Below are positions 21,584-30,785 of a stretch of 49,462 bases of DNA, piece by piece; position 1 is the first letter of the stretch; the number at the start of each line of letters is the position of its first letter. A model generated the notes under the pieces. That model searched no databases, was not told where the DNA came from, and worked only from the letters and a program-made list of their open reading frames with translations. The stretch spans positions 1 through 49,462 of the forward strand of contig JAFUPC010000035.1 in the NCBI GenBank assembly GCA_017481495.1. The letters run 5' to 3'. The stretch comes from Clostridia bacterium. Lineage in GTDB: Bacteria; Bacillota; Clostridia; Oscillospirales; CAG-272. The translations under genes and the position numbers were made by a program.

Positions 21584-23090
21584 ACGATTCCACCATCTTG
21601 TCGAGCTTCTTCTGTGCGCCGGTCTCACGCTTGACATAGTTGGACACAAAGTCCGTCTTCGCCGCAATCAGCGGTTCATAGAACGAGGACTTCAAGAAGA
21701 TGTCGGAGCAGTAGGAGGAGTACGCCAGCGCGAACGAGCCGCCGATGTTGTCGTGGATGATGTCGATCATCTGGGAGGACAGGTCGTCGCGGGAGTATTT
21801 GACTTTCAGACCGGTCTCGTAGTATGCGGGAAGAACGATCTTCTGCGTTTCTCGGTTCAAAACTTCCAGAACGGCGCAGGTCATATCAAACTTGGAAGAG
21901 GTGACGGGAATGACACCGATTTCGGTGGTGTCATGGGAGGAGGAGATGTAGTTTTCCTGGTTTTCGTCAAACTTCGGGTACGGAAGAATACCGACTTCGT
22001 CCTCCATGTCGCGCAGGTCGTCAAACGAACCGAGACGGTTGTAGCCGAGGATCAGCGCCTGACCGGACTTGAACAGATTCGTCGTGTCCGCATCCTGCGT
22101 GGTGGAAGAAGCAAAGATGTCAAGCGCGTTGCCGGTGCCCTTGTCGTAGAAAATATCGTTGAGCGTGATGAGCAGCTCCACACTCTTTTCGTTGTTCATC
22201 GCAAGGGTCAGCGTGCCATCGCTGTTCAGCGTGGTGTATTCGAGATCCGCGGAGATGATGAACGGAATGGATGGACCCCAGGTCTGCATGACGACCAGAC
22301 CGAACCGGTCTTCGTTGTCCGCCTTGCCATTGCCGTTCAGATCCTGATAGGCTTCCGTCGTGTAGGAGAGCATCTTGTCATATGTCCATGTGCCTGCGTT
22401 GACTTCGTTATAGAGTACATCGCCGTCGTCGTACAGGCTTGCAAGCATGGTCTTGTTGAAATACAGCGCGTGCGCGGAGCGCAGAACGTCGATGAAATAG
22501 TCCCCGGCGAGAATATACTGGTGCGCGCCGCCGTCCAGCGACAGCTGGGACATATAATCCTTGTACCAGTAGGTCTGGGAATAGTCGATGTACGGTGCTT
22601 CTGCAATGTTATAGAAATTGCCTTCGACAGACAAATTCGCCATCGGGAACAGGTCGTTGATGACGATGTCGTAGACGTCCTCACCCGCCATGATGAACTT
22701 CTGGATCTCTTTTCCGCAGCTGTTGTAGTCGGCATCCAGCTGGGTGTAGACGAGATTGACGTTGAGAATTTCCTCAACGGTGCGGTTGCGGGTGTAGGCG
22801 GAGTCGTTGACGACGTCGCCGGTCTCCTCTTCGGGGCCTTCGATGAGATAGTTGGAATTACCGACGCCGGATGCGACATTGATGGAGGTGTAGATGCGGA
22901 TGTCCTCGCCGCCGTAGTCAAATTCCGCAAACGGGTCGGGTTCGGTGGTTTCGGTTTCGGTCACGGCTTCGGTGGCGTTGTCCGGTGCGTTCGTAACGGT
23001 CGCATCCCCTGCAGCATCGCCGCAGGAAACCGCCGCCAGTCCTGCGCAGAGCAGGAGGGCAAACAGTGCCGCTGTGGTGTTCTTTTTCAT
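21564..23090 (-). CDS. Orphan extracellular solute-binding lipoprotein (family 1-like)
   Basis: 508 residues. The signal peptide ends AAVSC with lipidated Cys23, followed by a Thr/Glu linker to about residue 50 and then a long two-lobed binding protein. Typical features are FDYGGEDIRIYTS, GDVVNDSAYTRNRTVEEILNVNLV, ALYFNKTML and a calcium-loop-like DLNGNGKADNEDRFG. It resembles oligosaccharide-binding components of ABC importers, but no permease or ATPase gene is adjacent, so it must use a remote transporter or simply bind glycans at the surface. Three relatives form an operon at 27711-32291. A palindrome overlaps its promoter. Confidence 0.78.
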   Translation of the reverse strand: MKKNTTAALFALLLCAGLAAVSCGDAAGDATVTNAPDNATEAVTETETTEPDPFAEFDYGGEDIRIYTSINVASGVGNSNYLIEGPEEETGDVVNDSAYTRNRTVEEILNVNLVYTQLDADYNSCGKEIQKFIMAGEDVYDIVINDLFPMANLSVEGNFYNIAEAPYIDYSQTYWYKDYMSQLSLDGGAHQYILAGDYFIDVLRSAHALYFNKTMLASLYDDGDVLYNEVNAGTWTYDKMLSYTTEAYQDLNGNGKADNEDRFGLVVMQTWGPSIPFIISADLEYTTLNSDGTLTLAMNNEKSVELLITLNDIFYDKGTGNALDIFASSTTQDADTTNLFKSGQALILGYNRLGSFDDLRDMEDEVGILPYPKFDENQENYISSSHDTTEIGVIPVTSSKFDMTCAVLEVLNRETQKIVLPAYYETGLKVKYSRDDLSSQMIDIIHDNIGGSFALAYSSYCSDIFLKSSFYEPLIAAKTDFVSNYVKRETGAQKKLDKMVESFNAIEQ

Positions 23091-23133
23091 AATATTTACT
23101 CCTTTTTTCTAAAATTCGGGTCATCTTTATTAT

Positions 23134-23164
23134 ATTATACCGCAGCTCACACAGATTTGTGTGA
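23134..23164 (-). promoter_or_regulatory. Promoter -10 with adjoining palindromic operator candidate
   Basis: Minus-strand TATAAT (23134-23139) has no recognisable -35. In its place lies the palindrome TCACACA-GATT-TGTGTGA (23147-23164), suggesting control by a DNA-binding protein. Confidence 0.55.
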
Positions 23165-23218
23165 ACAATCTGTTAATTGTGAAAAAATTGTGAAGGATGC
23201 TTGAAATCCTCTCTACGT

Positions 23219-23489
23219 CCGTGGTGCATTGCAACAATTAAACTTTACTTTGGCAAGGATGCAAGCAAGAAGGGTCGCACGATAAACCTTCCCCTTGGGG
23301 ATTAAGGGGCGAAGATGCTTTGCATCTTCTGGGACCGTTGGGCAGGGACTCAACGGTGGATGAGGTACATCACTGCAACGCGGTGACCGTCACCGTAATG
23401 CGGTGACCGAAAATTTTTCAATGGTGCAAAAAATTTTCAAATCACTACAGACAATATTGAATGCCATCTTTCTTACATTGACAACACCA
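23219..23489. repeat. Gene-free region with dispersed repeat pieces
   Basis: It holds a 24-nt segment (23275-23298) repeated in inverted orientation at 38636-38659, a hairpin GAAGATGC-TTT-GCATCTTC, the palindrome CGGTGAC-C-GTCACCG, and a 30-nt segment (23416-23445) found again with three mismatches at 32624-32653. It looks like a mosaic of small mobile repeats; no gene is seen. Confidence 0.65.
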
Positions 23490-23492
23490 AAA

Positions 23493-23544
23493 AGAGGTGC
23501 GATATCCGTGCCTCTCACAAAAGACACTGTCGTATCACACCTCT
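23493..23544 (-). terminator. Terminator of the Thr/Glu-rich lipoprotein gene
   Basis: AGAGGTGCGATA (23493-23504) pairs with TATCACACCTCT (23533-23544) with one mismatch. On the minus strand it is followed by CTTTTTGG. Confidence 0.75.
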
Positions 23545-23564
23545 AAAAAAATTTTCTTATTTTA

Positions 23565-24563
23565 TCATGCTCCCGCCGGTGTTTCCGGCTCAATGGGAAC
23601 GATCTCCGTTTCGATTTCGGTCACAGCTTCCGTAATTGCTTCCGTCACGCTTTCCGTTTCAACGGGTTCCGGCTCGGCAGGAGCCGGTACTTCCGCGGCG
23701 GCGGTATGATCGGGGGTGTCATCGCCGGGCATTTCCCATTGCAGGATCGCGCCGGTGGACAGCGTGCCGATCTCCGTACCGCCGTAAGTGCCGCCGAAGA
23801 TCCACGAAACATCAATGGATGCCGTCGTGTTTCCGGTGCAGTTGTAGGTCTGCGTAAAGAACGAGGTATATTCCTCCCGGTGCTCCTCATGCTCGATAGC
23901 GGGAGAGGCGAACGTGCGCGAAACGCCGTCCACGGTGATGGTACCGTTTGCGGACTTCTCACTGCACCACAACTCGTAATAGGACAGCCCGACCTCCAGC
24001 GTCAGCATATAATCCCCGTTTTCTCCCCAGAGCAGGCTGTAATCGACCAGCAGTCTGATGTACTCCGACTGTGCGGATTCCAGCGTTCCCGTCACGGCAT
24101 CTCCGCCGCGCACGGCTTTGTCCGACAGGTCGATGACGGGTTTGGGCGTTTCCACGACCGGGGCATCGGTCACAGGCTCCGTGTCCGGCAGAACGGCGGG
24201 TTCGGTCTCCGTTTCCGACGGGAGTTCGGTCCCTACCGGAAACTCCGTTTCCGAGGGCGTTTCCGTTTCCACCGGTGTCAGGATGATGACGGGCGATTCC
24301 GTTTCGGTTTCCGTGACGGTCTCGGTCGTGACGGCTTCGGTTGTTTCTTCGGTCACGGCTTCGGTCGTAATCGCCGCCGTTGTGACTTCTTCTGTCTCCG
24401 TCATGGATGTGGGATTCCCCTCGGAGACCACCGCACCGACGATATCGCTTTGCGTATCGGTTTCTTCCCCGTCGCCGGACTTTGAGCATCCGCCGAGCAG
24501 ACACGCGGCGGAGAGAAGCAGAGCGATCAGGGTGTTTTGTTTTTTATATTTATATTGCTTCAT
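23565..24563 (-). CDS. Thr/Glu-rich surface lipoprotein
   Basis: 332 residues from MKQYKYKKQ, chosen because AGGAG lies 7 nt upstream; the open frame reaches further to 24602. The lipobox is LLGGC with Cys26. Residues about 50-150 are almost wholly Thr, Glu, Val, Pro and Ser (for example TTEAVTEETTEAVTTE), an extended spacer. A globular domain follows (about 155-290; VTGTLESAQSEYIRLLVDYSLLWGENGDYML, IDVSWIFGGTYGGTEIGTL), then a second Pro/Glu/Thr-rich end. The family is not recognised. The long spacers suggest display of the middle domain beyond the cell wall. Confidence 0.65.
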   Translation of the reverse strand: MKQYKYKKQNTLIALLLSAACLLGGCSKSGDGEETDTQSDIVGAVVSEGNPTSMTETEEVTTAAITTEAVTEETTEAVTTETVTETETESPVIILTPVETETPSETEFPVGTELPSETETEPAVLPDTEPVTDAPVVETPKPVIDLSDKAVRGGDAVTGTLESAQSEYIRLLVDYSLLWGENGDYMLTLEVGLSYYELWCSEKSANGTITVDGVSRTFASPAIEHEEHREEYTSFFTQTYNCTGNTTASIDVSWIFGGTYGGTEIGTLSTGAILQWEMPGDDTPDHTAAAEVPAPAEPEPVETESVTEAITEAVTEIETEIVPIEPETPAGA

Positions 24564-24713
24564 GAAAGTTCTCCTTTTCGTGAAAACATCATACATGGAC
24601 ATAGTATAGTATGATGTATTATATTATAGCAGAACATCGGAAACCGCGTGTGAATAAAATGTAAAACTTTTTCCCAAAGCGAAAAATTTTTTCAAAAATG
24701 GGCATATCCGTCC

Positions 24714-24742
24714 TTGAAAGATACGCCAAAATGTGGTATACT
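24714..24742 (+). promoter_or_regulatory. Sigma-A promoter of the PFK gene
   Basis: TTGAAA (24714-24719), 17-nt spacer ending ATGTGG, TATACT (24737-24742), 58 bp before the ATG. Confidence 0.8.
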
Positions 24743-24799
24743 ATATACAGCACGCAATCATCCCACGACACTACCATCCACCGAGAGGATTTTATATAA

Positions 24800-26056
24800 A
24801 TGACAAACAACAGATTAAAAGGCAATGCCATCATCGGACAGTCCGGCGGACCGACCGCCGCCATCAACGCGACCTTAGCGGGCGTCATCCGCGGCGCACG
24901 CGCGTGTCCCGACATCGACCGCATCTTCGGTGCCGTGAACGGCATTGAGGGCATCTTAAACGAAACGATCACGGAGCTTGGCACGCAGTTCCGGGGCGAG
25001 GACGACCTGGAAGCACTCGCCTATACCCCCGCCGCCGCACTCGGCTCCTGCCGCAAGAAGCTTCCCGCTTATGCGGCGGACGACCCCACCTACCGGAAGC
25101 TCTTTTCCATTTTCGCAAAATACAACATCCGTTATTTCTTCTACATCGGCGGCAACGATTCGATGGACACCGTTGCAAAGCTGTCCCATTACGCACAAAT
25201 GCAGGATTATGACATCCGTGTCATGGGCGTACCGAAAACCATCGACAACGATGTCTGCGGCACCGACCACACGCCCGGCTACGGCTCCGCGGCAAAGTAT
25301 ATCGCCGCAACGATGCAGGAGATCATCCGCGACTGCGCCGTCTATACCGTTCCCGCCGTCACCATTGTCGAGATCATGGGACGGGATGCAGGCTGGCTGA
25401 CCTGTGCCGCCGCACTTCCCCGCCGGTACTGCGGCGTTTCTCCCGACTATATCTATCTGCCGGAGCGGCCGTTTGATTACACATCGTTCTTCTATGATGT
25501 GGAAGCGGCGCTGAAACGCCATCCCAACGTCGTCATCGCGGTCTCCGAGGGCATCCGCCACGCGGACGGGCATTACGTCGGCGAGGGCAGTCAGTCCGGT
25601 ATGGTGGACATCTTCGGTCATGCCTACCTGTCCGGCACGGGACGGTCGCTCGAAATGGCGATCAAGCAGCAGTTCGGCACCAAGGTGCGTTCCATTGAGC
25701 TGAACATCATGCAGCGGTGCGCTTCCCACTTGGCTTCAAAAACCGACATCGCGGAATCCGTCCGTGTCGGCATGGCGGCAGTGGAAGCGGCGGTGAGGGG
25801 TGCGACCGCGCAGATGATGGCGTTCACCCGCATTCCGGGAGATACCTACGCCGTTGACATCTGCGGCATCGACATTGCTTCCGCGGCAAACCATGTCCGC
25901 TGTGTGCCGGATGCGTTTATCAATGAAGCCGGCAACAACGTCACCGATGCGTGTGTCGATTACATCCTCCCCCTGTGTGAGGGTGAGATCGCGCCGCGCT
26001 ACGAACACGGTCTTCCGGTGCATTTCGTCATCGACAAGACGCCGGTCGTCCTCTGA
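24800..26056 (+). CDS. PPi-type 6-phosphofructokinase
   Basis: 418 residues. The family motifs are GQSGGPTAAINATLAG at the N-terminus, GGNDSMDT near residue 118, GVPKTIDNDVCGTDHTPGYGSAA, and MGRDAGWL. The Asp in GGNDS and the Lys in PKTIDND replace the Gly residues of ATP-dependent PFK and mark pyrophosphate-using enzymes, so the protein most likely interconverts fructose 6-phosphate and fructose 1,6-bisphosphate with PPi in glycolysis. AGAGG precedes the ATG. An SGNH-domain membrane protein gene starts 18 bp downstream in the same frame. Confidence 0.88.
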   Translation: MTNNRLKGNAIIGQSGGPTAAINATLAGVIRGARACPDIDRIFGAVNGIEGILNETITELGTQFRGEDDLEALAYTPAAALGSCRKKLPAYAADDPTYRKLFSIFAKYNIRYFFYIGGNDSMDTVAKLSHYAQMQDYDIRVMGVPKTIDNDVCGTDHTPGYGSAAKYIAATMQEIIRDCAVYTVPAVTIVEIMGRDAGWLTCAAALPRRYCGVSPDYIYLPERPFDYTSFFYDVEAALKRHPNVVIAVSEGIRHADGHYVGEGSQSGMVDIFGHAYLSGTGRSLEMAIKQQFGTKVRSIELNIMQRCASHLASKTDIAESVRVGMAAVEAAVRGATAQMMAFTRIPGDTYAVDICGIDIASAANHVRCVPDAFINEAGNNVTDACVDYILPLCEGEIAPRYEHGLPVHFVIDKTPVVL

Positions 26057-26074
26057 TGCGGGTACACGACAGCC

Positions 26075-27643
26075 ATGTTTTTGTCTTTTCTCAGGGGACA
26101 CAGAATCTTGTGCGCCGTATTCGCCGTTCTGCTTCTGCTTGTCGCAGGCATGGCGGCGCTGATTCTCACGGAAATGAACCGGCAGGACATCGGTGCCGGT
26201 GAGCTTGCAGAGGTTCTTGCCGACGGAACGGAAACGGAAGCCATCACCACAGAGGAAATCACGACAGAACCCGTGACCGAAGCTGTTACCGAGCCGCCCG
26301 TCCCCTATTATACCGAGGAGGAGGACATTCTGTATCTCCCCCTGCCCCACGAGGGCGACCCGTTCCCGACCACCCTCTCCTATAATGCGGAAAACCGCGT
26401 GTACGCGGCAATGCCGGATACCGATTCCGACGGCTTTGACGATTACTGCAAAACGACGATCGTATCCCTTGTCACCTCCGCCGTATCAGAGGATACCCTG
26501 CGCGAGGGCGGAAGCACGGTCGTTTCCATCGACTACACCCTGCACACCTCCGAGCACGTTTACAGCGCGGCGTTCGTCCGCACGGTCGTGAATACCGCGG
26601 AAAACACGACCCAACGTTATGTCATCGTTCTCATCTACGACACAGAAACAAACGGTGTTTACGCACCGCTGGACGTCTACGATATGACCGAAGCGGCAAC
26701 ACCGCTTGCCGCCCTGATGCGCACCGGATTCGAAACCTCCTTTGCATCACTGGACATGAACGCGGACAGTGCTTATCTTGATTCCATCTGCAATGCTGAT
26801 CCGTCCAGCTTCGTGAATATCGCCATGGACGACGGCCATCTCTATTTTTATCATATTTATGACAATGACGGTGCGCCGGTACTGCTTTGTGCATCCGTTT
26901 CGCTTGCGGATATGGAAGATTATACCTGGGAATCCCTGGAAATCGCCCGGCTCGCCGCCCAGCTTCCGCCGCCGGAGGAGGAGATCATTCCCATCGAGAT
27001 CCCGACTTATGACGTATCCGGTGCCGTTCCCGAAAGCGAAATGGTCGGCGACGACTACTTCGACGATGCCCTGTTCATCGGCAATTCGCTGATCGTAGGT
27101 CTCCAGAAGACGGTTCCGCTGAACGCACGGTATTTTGCTTCCATCGGTCTGAACGTCTCGCAGGTCTTCACAAAGGAGATCATTCCGCTGACAGACGGCA
27201 CGTTCACGACCATTTCCCATGCGCTGGAGCTGGTGGAGTTCAAAAAGGTCTATCTGATGTTCGGTGTCAATGAGCTTGGCTGGGGTTCGATTGCATCGTT
27301 TATCGACTATTATTCCCAGATCATCGACCGCATCCGGGAGGTCAATCCCGATGCCATCATCTATGTGCAGTCCATTCTCCCCATCAATGAGGAAAAATGG
27401 GCAAAATCCGCGGACTACCAGAGCTGTATCAACAACGTCTCCGTTGCGACGTTCAACCAGAAGATCGTCGAAATGTGCAATGAAAAATTCGTGTGCTTTG
27501 TCAACGTCGGCGAGGTTCTGACCGACGAGACCGGAAATCTTTATTCCGATGCAACCTCGGACGGCATCCACATCGGCGGTGTCTTCTCGACCCGCTGGGT
27601 GGAGTATCTGAAAACACATACGGTGCAGATGACGGCACAGTGA
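26075..27643 (+). CDS. Membrane-anchored protein with C-terminal SGNH/GDSL-hydrolase-like domain
   Basis: 522 residues. An N-terminal transmembrane anchor (ILCAVFAVLLLLVAGMAALIL) is followed by a Thr/Glu linker. A middle domain (about 85-240; AENRVYAAMPDTDSDGFDDY, TVVSIDYTLHTSEHVY, VIVLIYDTETNGVYAPLDVYDM) resembles DUF3298/RsiV-type domains. The C-terminal domain has SGNH blocks: FIGNSLIVGL with the probable nucleophile Ser, MFGVNELGWG, and DGIHIGG with the Asp-His pair. It probably removes acyl groups from a cell-surface polymer. There is no good ribosome binding site; it may be translated by coupling with PFK, whose TGA stop lies in the same frame. Confidence 0.72.
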   Translation: MFLSFLRGHRILCAVFAVLLLLVAGMAALILTEMNRQDIGAGELAEVLADGTETEAITTEEITTEPVTEAVTEPPVPYYTEEEDILYLPLPHEGDPFPTTLSYNAENRVYAAMPDTDSDGFDDYCKTTIVSLVTSAVSEDTLREGGSTVVSIDYTLHTSEHVYSAAFVRTVVNTAENTTQRYVIVLIYDTETNGVYAPLDVYDMTEAATPLAALMRTGFETSFASLDMNADSAYLDSICNADPSSFVNIAMDDGHLYFYHIYDNDGAPVLLCASVSLADMEDYTWESLEIARLAAQLPPPEEEIIPIEIPTYDVSGAVPESEMVGDDYFDDALFIGNSLIVGLQKTVPLNARYFASIGLNVSQVFTKEIIPLTDGTFTTISHALELVEFKKVYLMFGVNELGWGSIASFIDYYSQIIDRIREVNPDAIIYVQSILPINEEKWAKSADYQSCINNVSVATFNQKIVEMCNEKFVCFVNVGEVLTDETGNLYSDATSDGIHIGGVFSTRWVEYLKTHTVQMTAQ

Positions 27644-27671
27644 CAGACAGGTTTCCTTTATATTAAATGAA

Positions 27672-27698
27672 AAAGACCGTCCGGTGTGGACGGTCTTT
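27672..27698. terminator. Bidirectional terminator
   Basis: AAAGACCGTCC-GGTGT-GGACGGTCTTT, a perfect 11-bp stem between convergent genes. Confidence 0.88.
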
Positions 27699-27710
27699 GG
27701 TTTATGTCAT

Positions 27711-29168
27711 TTATCCGTTGTTTTCCCTGTACGCCGTGATGGCATCCTCGATCGCTTTCTCGATCTTGGACTCGTTTTTGGTCAGATACGAGACGAAATC
27801 GGTCTTTCCCGTGAAAATACGGTTGAAGAGATTTGTGCAGGTATAGGTAAAGCCGACCGGATGATTGTACGACAGTGTGTCGAAAATCAGGTCAAGCATC
27901 GCCTCCGACTCGGTGTCGCGGGAGACAATACCCTGCAGCATTCCGTCATACGCGGCGGTCAGAACCGTGTCAAGGGACTCGTAGGCAAGGGATTCCATCA
28001 GGATGCCGGTGCGATCAAGGTCGGGGTTCGTGACCGGAACGAGCATGAAGTACGCTTCGATGACATCGTTGTAATATTCAGTCTGGTTTTCGTCAAACTT
28101 CGGTGCTGGCAGAATGCCGAAATCCAGTGTCATCTGGCGGAGCTTCTGCGCGTTGCCGAGGGTCTCGTTGTAGAAGAGGACATTGCCCTCAAGGAAGTAT
28201 TCGTAGCCGCCGTGGTTTTCGGAAGTCGCGCCCGGATGATAGAAGCCGTCCTCCTGCGAGATGATCTCCGCCGCTTTCATCAGCCGTTCAATGTAGAAAT
28301 CGCTCGTCATATCGTAGTACAGCATATCGTCGTCGTCCTTGGACAGAGACAGCGGCGCGCCCATGCCTGCCATCAGGTAGCGGGTAATCAGAATTTCATG
28401 GGAGGAATAGCCGTAGCGGTCTTCGTTCCCCCACTGACCGTCGCCGTTGATGTCTGCGGCGACCGCGAGTGCCATCTCGGACATTTTGTCGATCGTCCAG
28501 GTACCGTTTGCGACCAGCTGATAGGGGTCGTCAAGGTCAAAATTGTCGATGAGGGTCTTGTTGAAATACAGCGTGGAGGTACCGTCGTAATGTGTGGTAT
28601 CAAAGGTCGAGATACCGAAATACACACGGTTGTCAAGGGACATATTTTCCAGTGACGACTGCAGCCACCATTCCGCATCCAGATCAAGGTACGGAATATC
28701 CGCAAAATCCATCGCACCGTTCTGAAGCACGACGTTGAACGCCGGTTCCTCGCGGAGGAGGAAGATGGAATAGGTCGTATCGCCCGCGGAAACCAGGTTC
28801 ATAACGGATTTCAGCGCGTTGTCGCCGTTCTGGTATTCCATGAATTCCACGTTGTACTGCTCGGAAACGGCAAGATTGCGGCGATAGACGGCATCGTTCA
28901 GCGTGTCGCCGGTCTCCTCTGCCGCCGTGACGGTGTTGATTGCCATCCAGTCGCAGATACAGCTGTTATAGAACGCAAAGGTTTCGCCGCCGAAATCCGC
29001 CTCCGGCAGATCGGGGCCGGTATAGGCTTCGGTAACGGGTTCGGTTTCCGCCGCGGTCTGCGATACGGCTTCTGTGGTTTTCGCGCCGGTCTCCTTTGCA
29101 TCACCGCAGGCAGAAAACGCCGCGGCGGCAAGCAGAAGTGCAAACGCGGAGATGAGGGTTCGTTTCAT
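27711..29168 (-). CDS. Solute-binding lipoprotein, third of a three-gene operon
   Basis: 485 residues. Lipobox FSAC (Cys21), Thr/Glu linker, then the binding-protein core with FGGETFAFYNS, GDTLNDAVYRRNLAVSEQYNVEF, TLYFNKTLIDNF and the calcium-loop-like DINGDGQWGNEDRYG. It is similar in layout to the proteins encoded at 29243, 30786 and 21564. It presumably captures a glycan or sugar at the cell surface, but no ABC permease or ATPase is encoded nearby. A strong terminator follows, so it ends the operon. Confidence 0.75.
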   Translation of the reverse strand: MKRTLISAFALLLAAAAFSACGDAKETGAKTTEAVSQTAAETEPVTEAYTGPDLPEADFGGETFAFYNSCICDWMAINTVTAAEETGDTLNDAVYRRNLAVSEQYNVEFMEYQNGDNALKSVMNLVSAGDTTYSIFLLREEPAFNVVLQNGAMDFADIPYLDLDAEWWLQSSLENMSLDNRVYFGISTFDTTHYDGTSTLYFNKTLIDNFDLDDPYQLVANGTWTIDKMSEMALAVAADINGDGQWGNEDRYGYSSHEILITRYLMAGMGAPLSLSKDDDDMLYYDMTSDFYIERLMKAAEIISQEDGFYHPGATSENHGGYEYFLEGNVLFYNETLGNAQKLRQMTLDFGILPAPKFDENQTEYYNDVIEAYFMLVPVTNPDLDRTGILMESLAYESLDTVLTAAYDGMLQGIVSRDTESEAMLDLIFDTLSYNHPVGFTYTCTNLFNRIFTGKTDFVSYLTKNESKIEKAIEDAITAYRENNG

Positions 29169-29242
29169 AATGGAGTCTCCTGTTTGGAATGTATTATTTT
29201 GAGGAATATGGGATGCCAGTAATGCGCTCCTCCGTAATTTTT

Positions 29243-30733
29243 TTACTGTTCAATGGCTTCGATGGCAGTCACAGTCTTATCCATGGCTTTCTGCATACCG
29301 GTCAGCTTCTTTTCAATGGACGATGCGATGGCGCCGCCCTTGTAGATGGCATCCGCGACCGTCGATTCGATGCTGCCCCACGAGAAGATGTTGGCATTGT
29401 CCATGACAACAGAGTCAAGGATCAGATCCAGCATCGCAACGGACTGCTCGTCGCGGGCGTATTTGTCGGTCAGAACCACATCAAAGTAGGCGGGGGTCAG
29501 ATTGTTCAGCGAATCCGCCGCCATTGCCTCTAAAATCAACCCGGCATCATCCGCATTGACATTCGTGGACGGAATGGAGACGACATTGACACACCAGCCG
29601 TCCGCATAACAGATATAAGCGTCCTGCGCTTCGTCATACTTGGGCGGCGGGACGATACCGACATCAACTTCACAGTCGCGCATGGTCTCGATGTGCATCA
29701 GCACCTCCGGTGCAAACAGCACGCGGCCGTCCATGAAGTACATGACATTGTCCGGATGCGTACCGCCGGAAACACCGGTCTCACCGGACAGGGAGATGGA
29801 GGAAAGCCCCGAGATCATGCCGGAAATCCCGTCCATGACGGACAGCGCCGATTCCGTTCCGCAGACGGCATACGGCAGGTCGTTTGCATCCTTGTCAGTC
29901 AGCAGATTGCCGGATGCGTAATAAAGGATCGCGCCGAGTGTCGTCTGCGCCATCGTGCCGTAACGGTCGGTGTCGCGGGTCAGCTGACCGTCACCGTTGA
30001 GGTCGTAGATCGCCGCTTCGGACAGCTCGATGTATTTTTCAATCGTCCACTTGTTCTGTTCTACCAAGTCATAGGGATTTTCCAGATCGAGTTCATTGAT
30101 AATGTCCTTGTTGAAGAAGAACATCCGTGTTGCCTTGTTGTCGATGATGAAAAGATCACCCGTCGCGTAGAACTGCCGGTTCGCAATGGAAAGAGAAGCG
30201 TTGGTCGCCTGCGCCCACCATTCCTGAGACAAATCAATATTGCTGACCTCGTTTAAGTCCAGCAGCATTCCCTCCACGGACAGCGCACCCGCATCATAAG
30301 CATCGCAGACAATCGCCTGAAACGAGGTGTCACCCGCGGTGATGTAGGTCTTGGCGTAGGAGGTGATGGTGCCGTCACCGCTTTCGATGGCATCCAGTTT
30401 GACGTTGTAGGTGTCCTCAATATAGGCGGTTCGCGCATAAACGGCATCGTTGATCTGCTCGCCGTCCTCCTCATGGGAGAAAATATCGTTGGCAGACCAG
30501 GCGCCCTCATAGATACGCCCGTAGAACGTAAAAGTCTCACCGCCGAAATCCTTTGAGGGTACATTGGCTTTGATGTAGACTGCTTCCGTTTCGGCGGTCG
30601 TGACAGCGGCAGTATCCGCCGTCGTCCCGGTTGCCTCCGTTGTGCCGGAGGAATCTCCGCAGGCGCTTAATGCCGATGCGCCAAGCAGCAGGGTCAGAAG
30701 AGAAAGGGAAAGTGCAATGCGGGATGCTTTCAT
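29243..30733 (-). CDS. Solute-binding lipoprotein, second of a three-gene operon
   Basis: 496 residues. Lipobox LSAC (Cys25), Thr/Ala linker, then FGGETFTFYGRIYEGAW, GEQINDAVYARTAYIEDTYNVKLDA, MFFFNKDIINEL and the calcium-loop-like DLNGDGQLTRDTDRYG. The C-terminal 60 residues are helical. It shares its plan with its two operon neighbours but has diverged strongly, so each may bind a different ligand. A GTCGGC/GCCGAC hairpin (about 30753-30778) lies between it and the upstream gene and may lower its expression. Confidence 0.75.
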   Translation of the reverse strand: MKASRIALSLSLLTLLLGASALSACGDSSGTTEATGTTADTAAVTTAETEAVYIKANVPSKDFGGETFTFYGRIYEGAWSANDIFSHEEDGEQINDAVYARTAYIEDTYNVKLDAIESGDGTITSYAKTYITAGDTSFQAIVCDAYDAGALSVEGMLLDLNEVSNIDLSQEWWAQATNASLSIANRQFYATGDLFIIDNKATRMFFFNKDIINELDLENPYDLVEQNKWTIEKYIELSEAAIYDLNGDGQLTRDTDRYGTMAQTTLGAILYYASGNLLTDKDANDLPYAVCGTESALSVMDGISGMISGLSSISLSGETGVSGGTHPDNVMYFMDGRVLFAPEVLMHIETMRDCEVDVGIVPPPKYDEAQDAYICYADGWCVNVVSIPSTNVNADDAGLILEAMAADSLNNLTPAYFDVVLTDKYARDEQSVAMLDLILDSVVMDNANIFSWGSIESTVADAIYKGGAIASSIEKKLTGMQKAMDKTVTAIEAIEQ

Positions 30734-30785
30734 GATAATTCTCCTTTTTCAAAGTCGGCGGAAATCGTCTGCCGACCTGTTTTTT

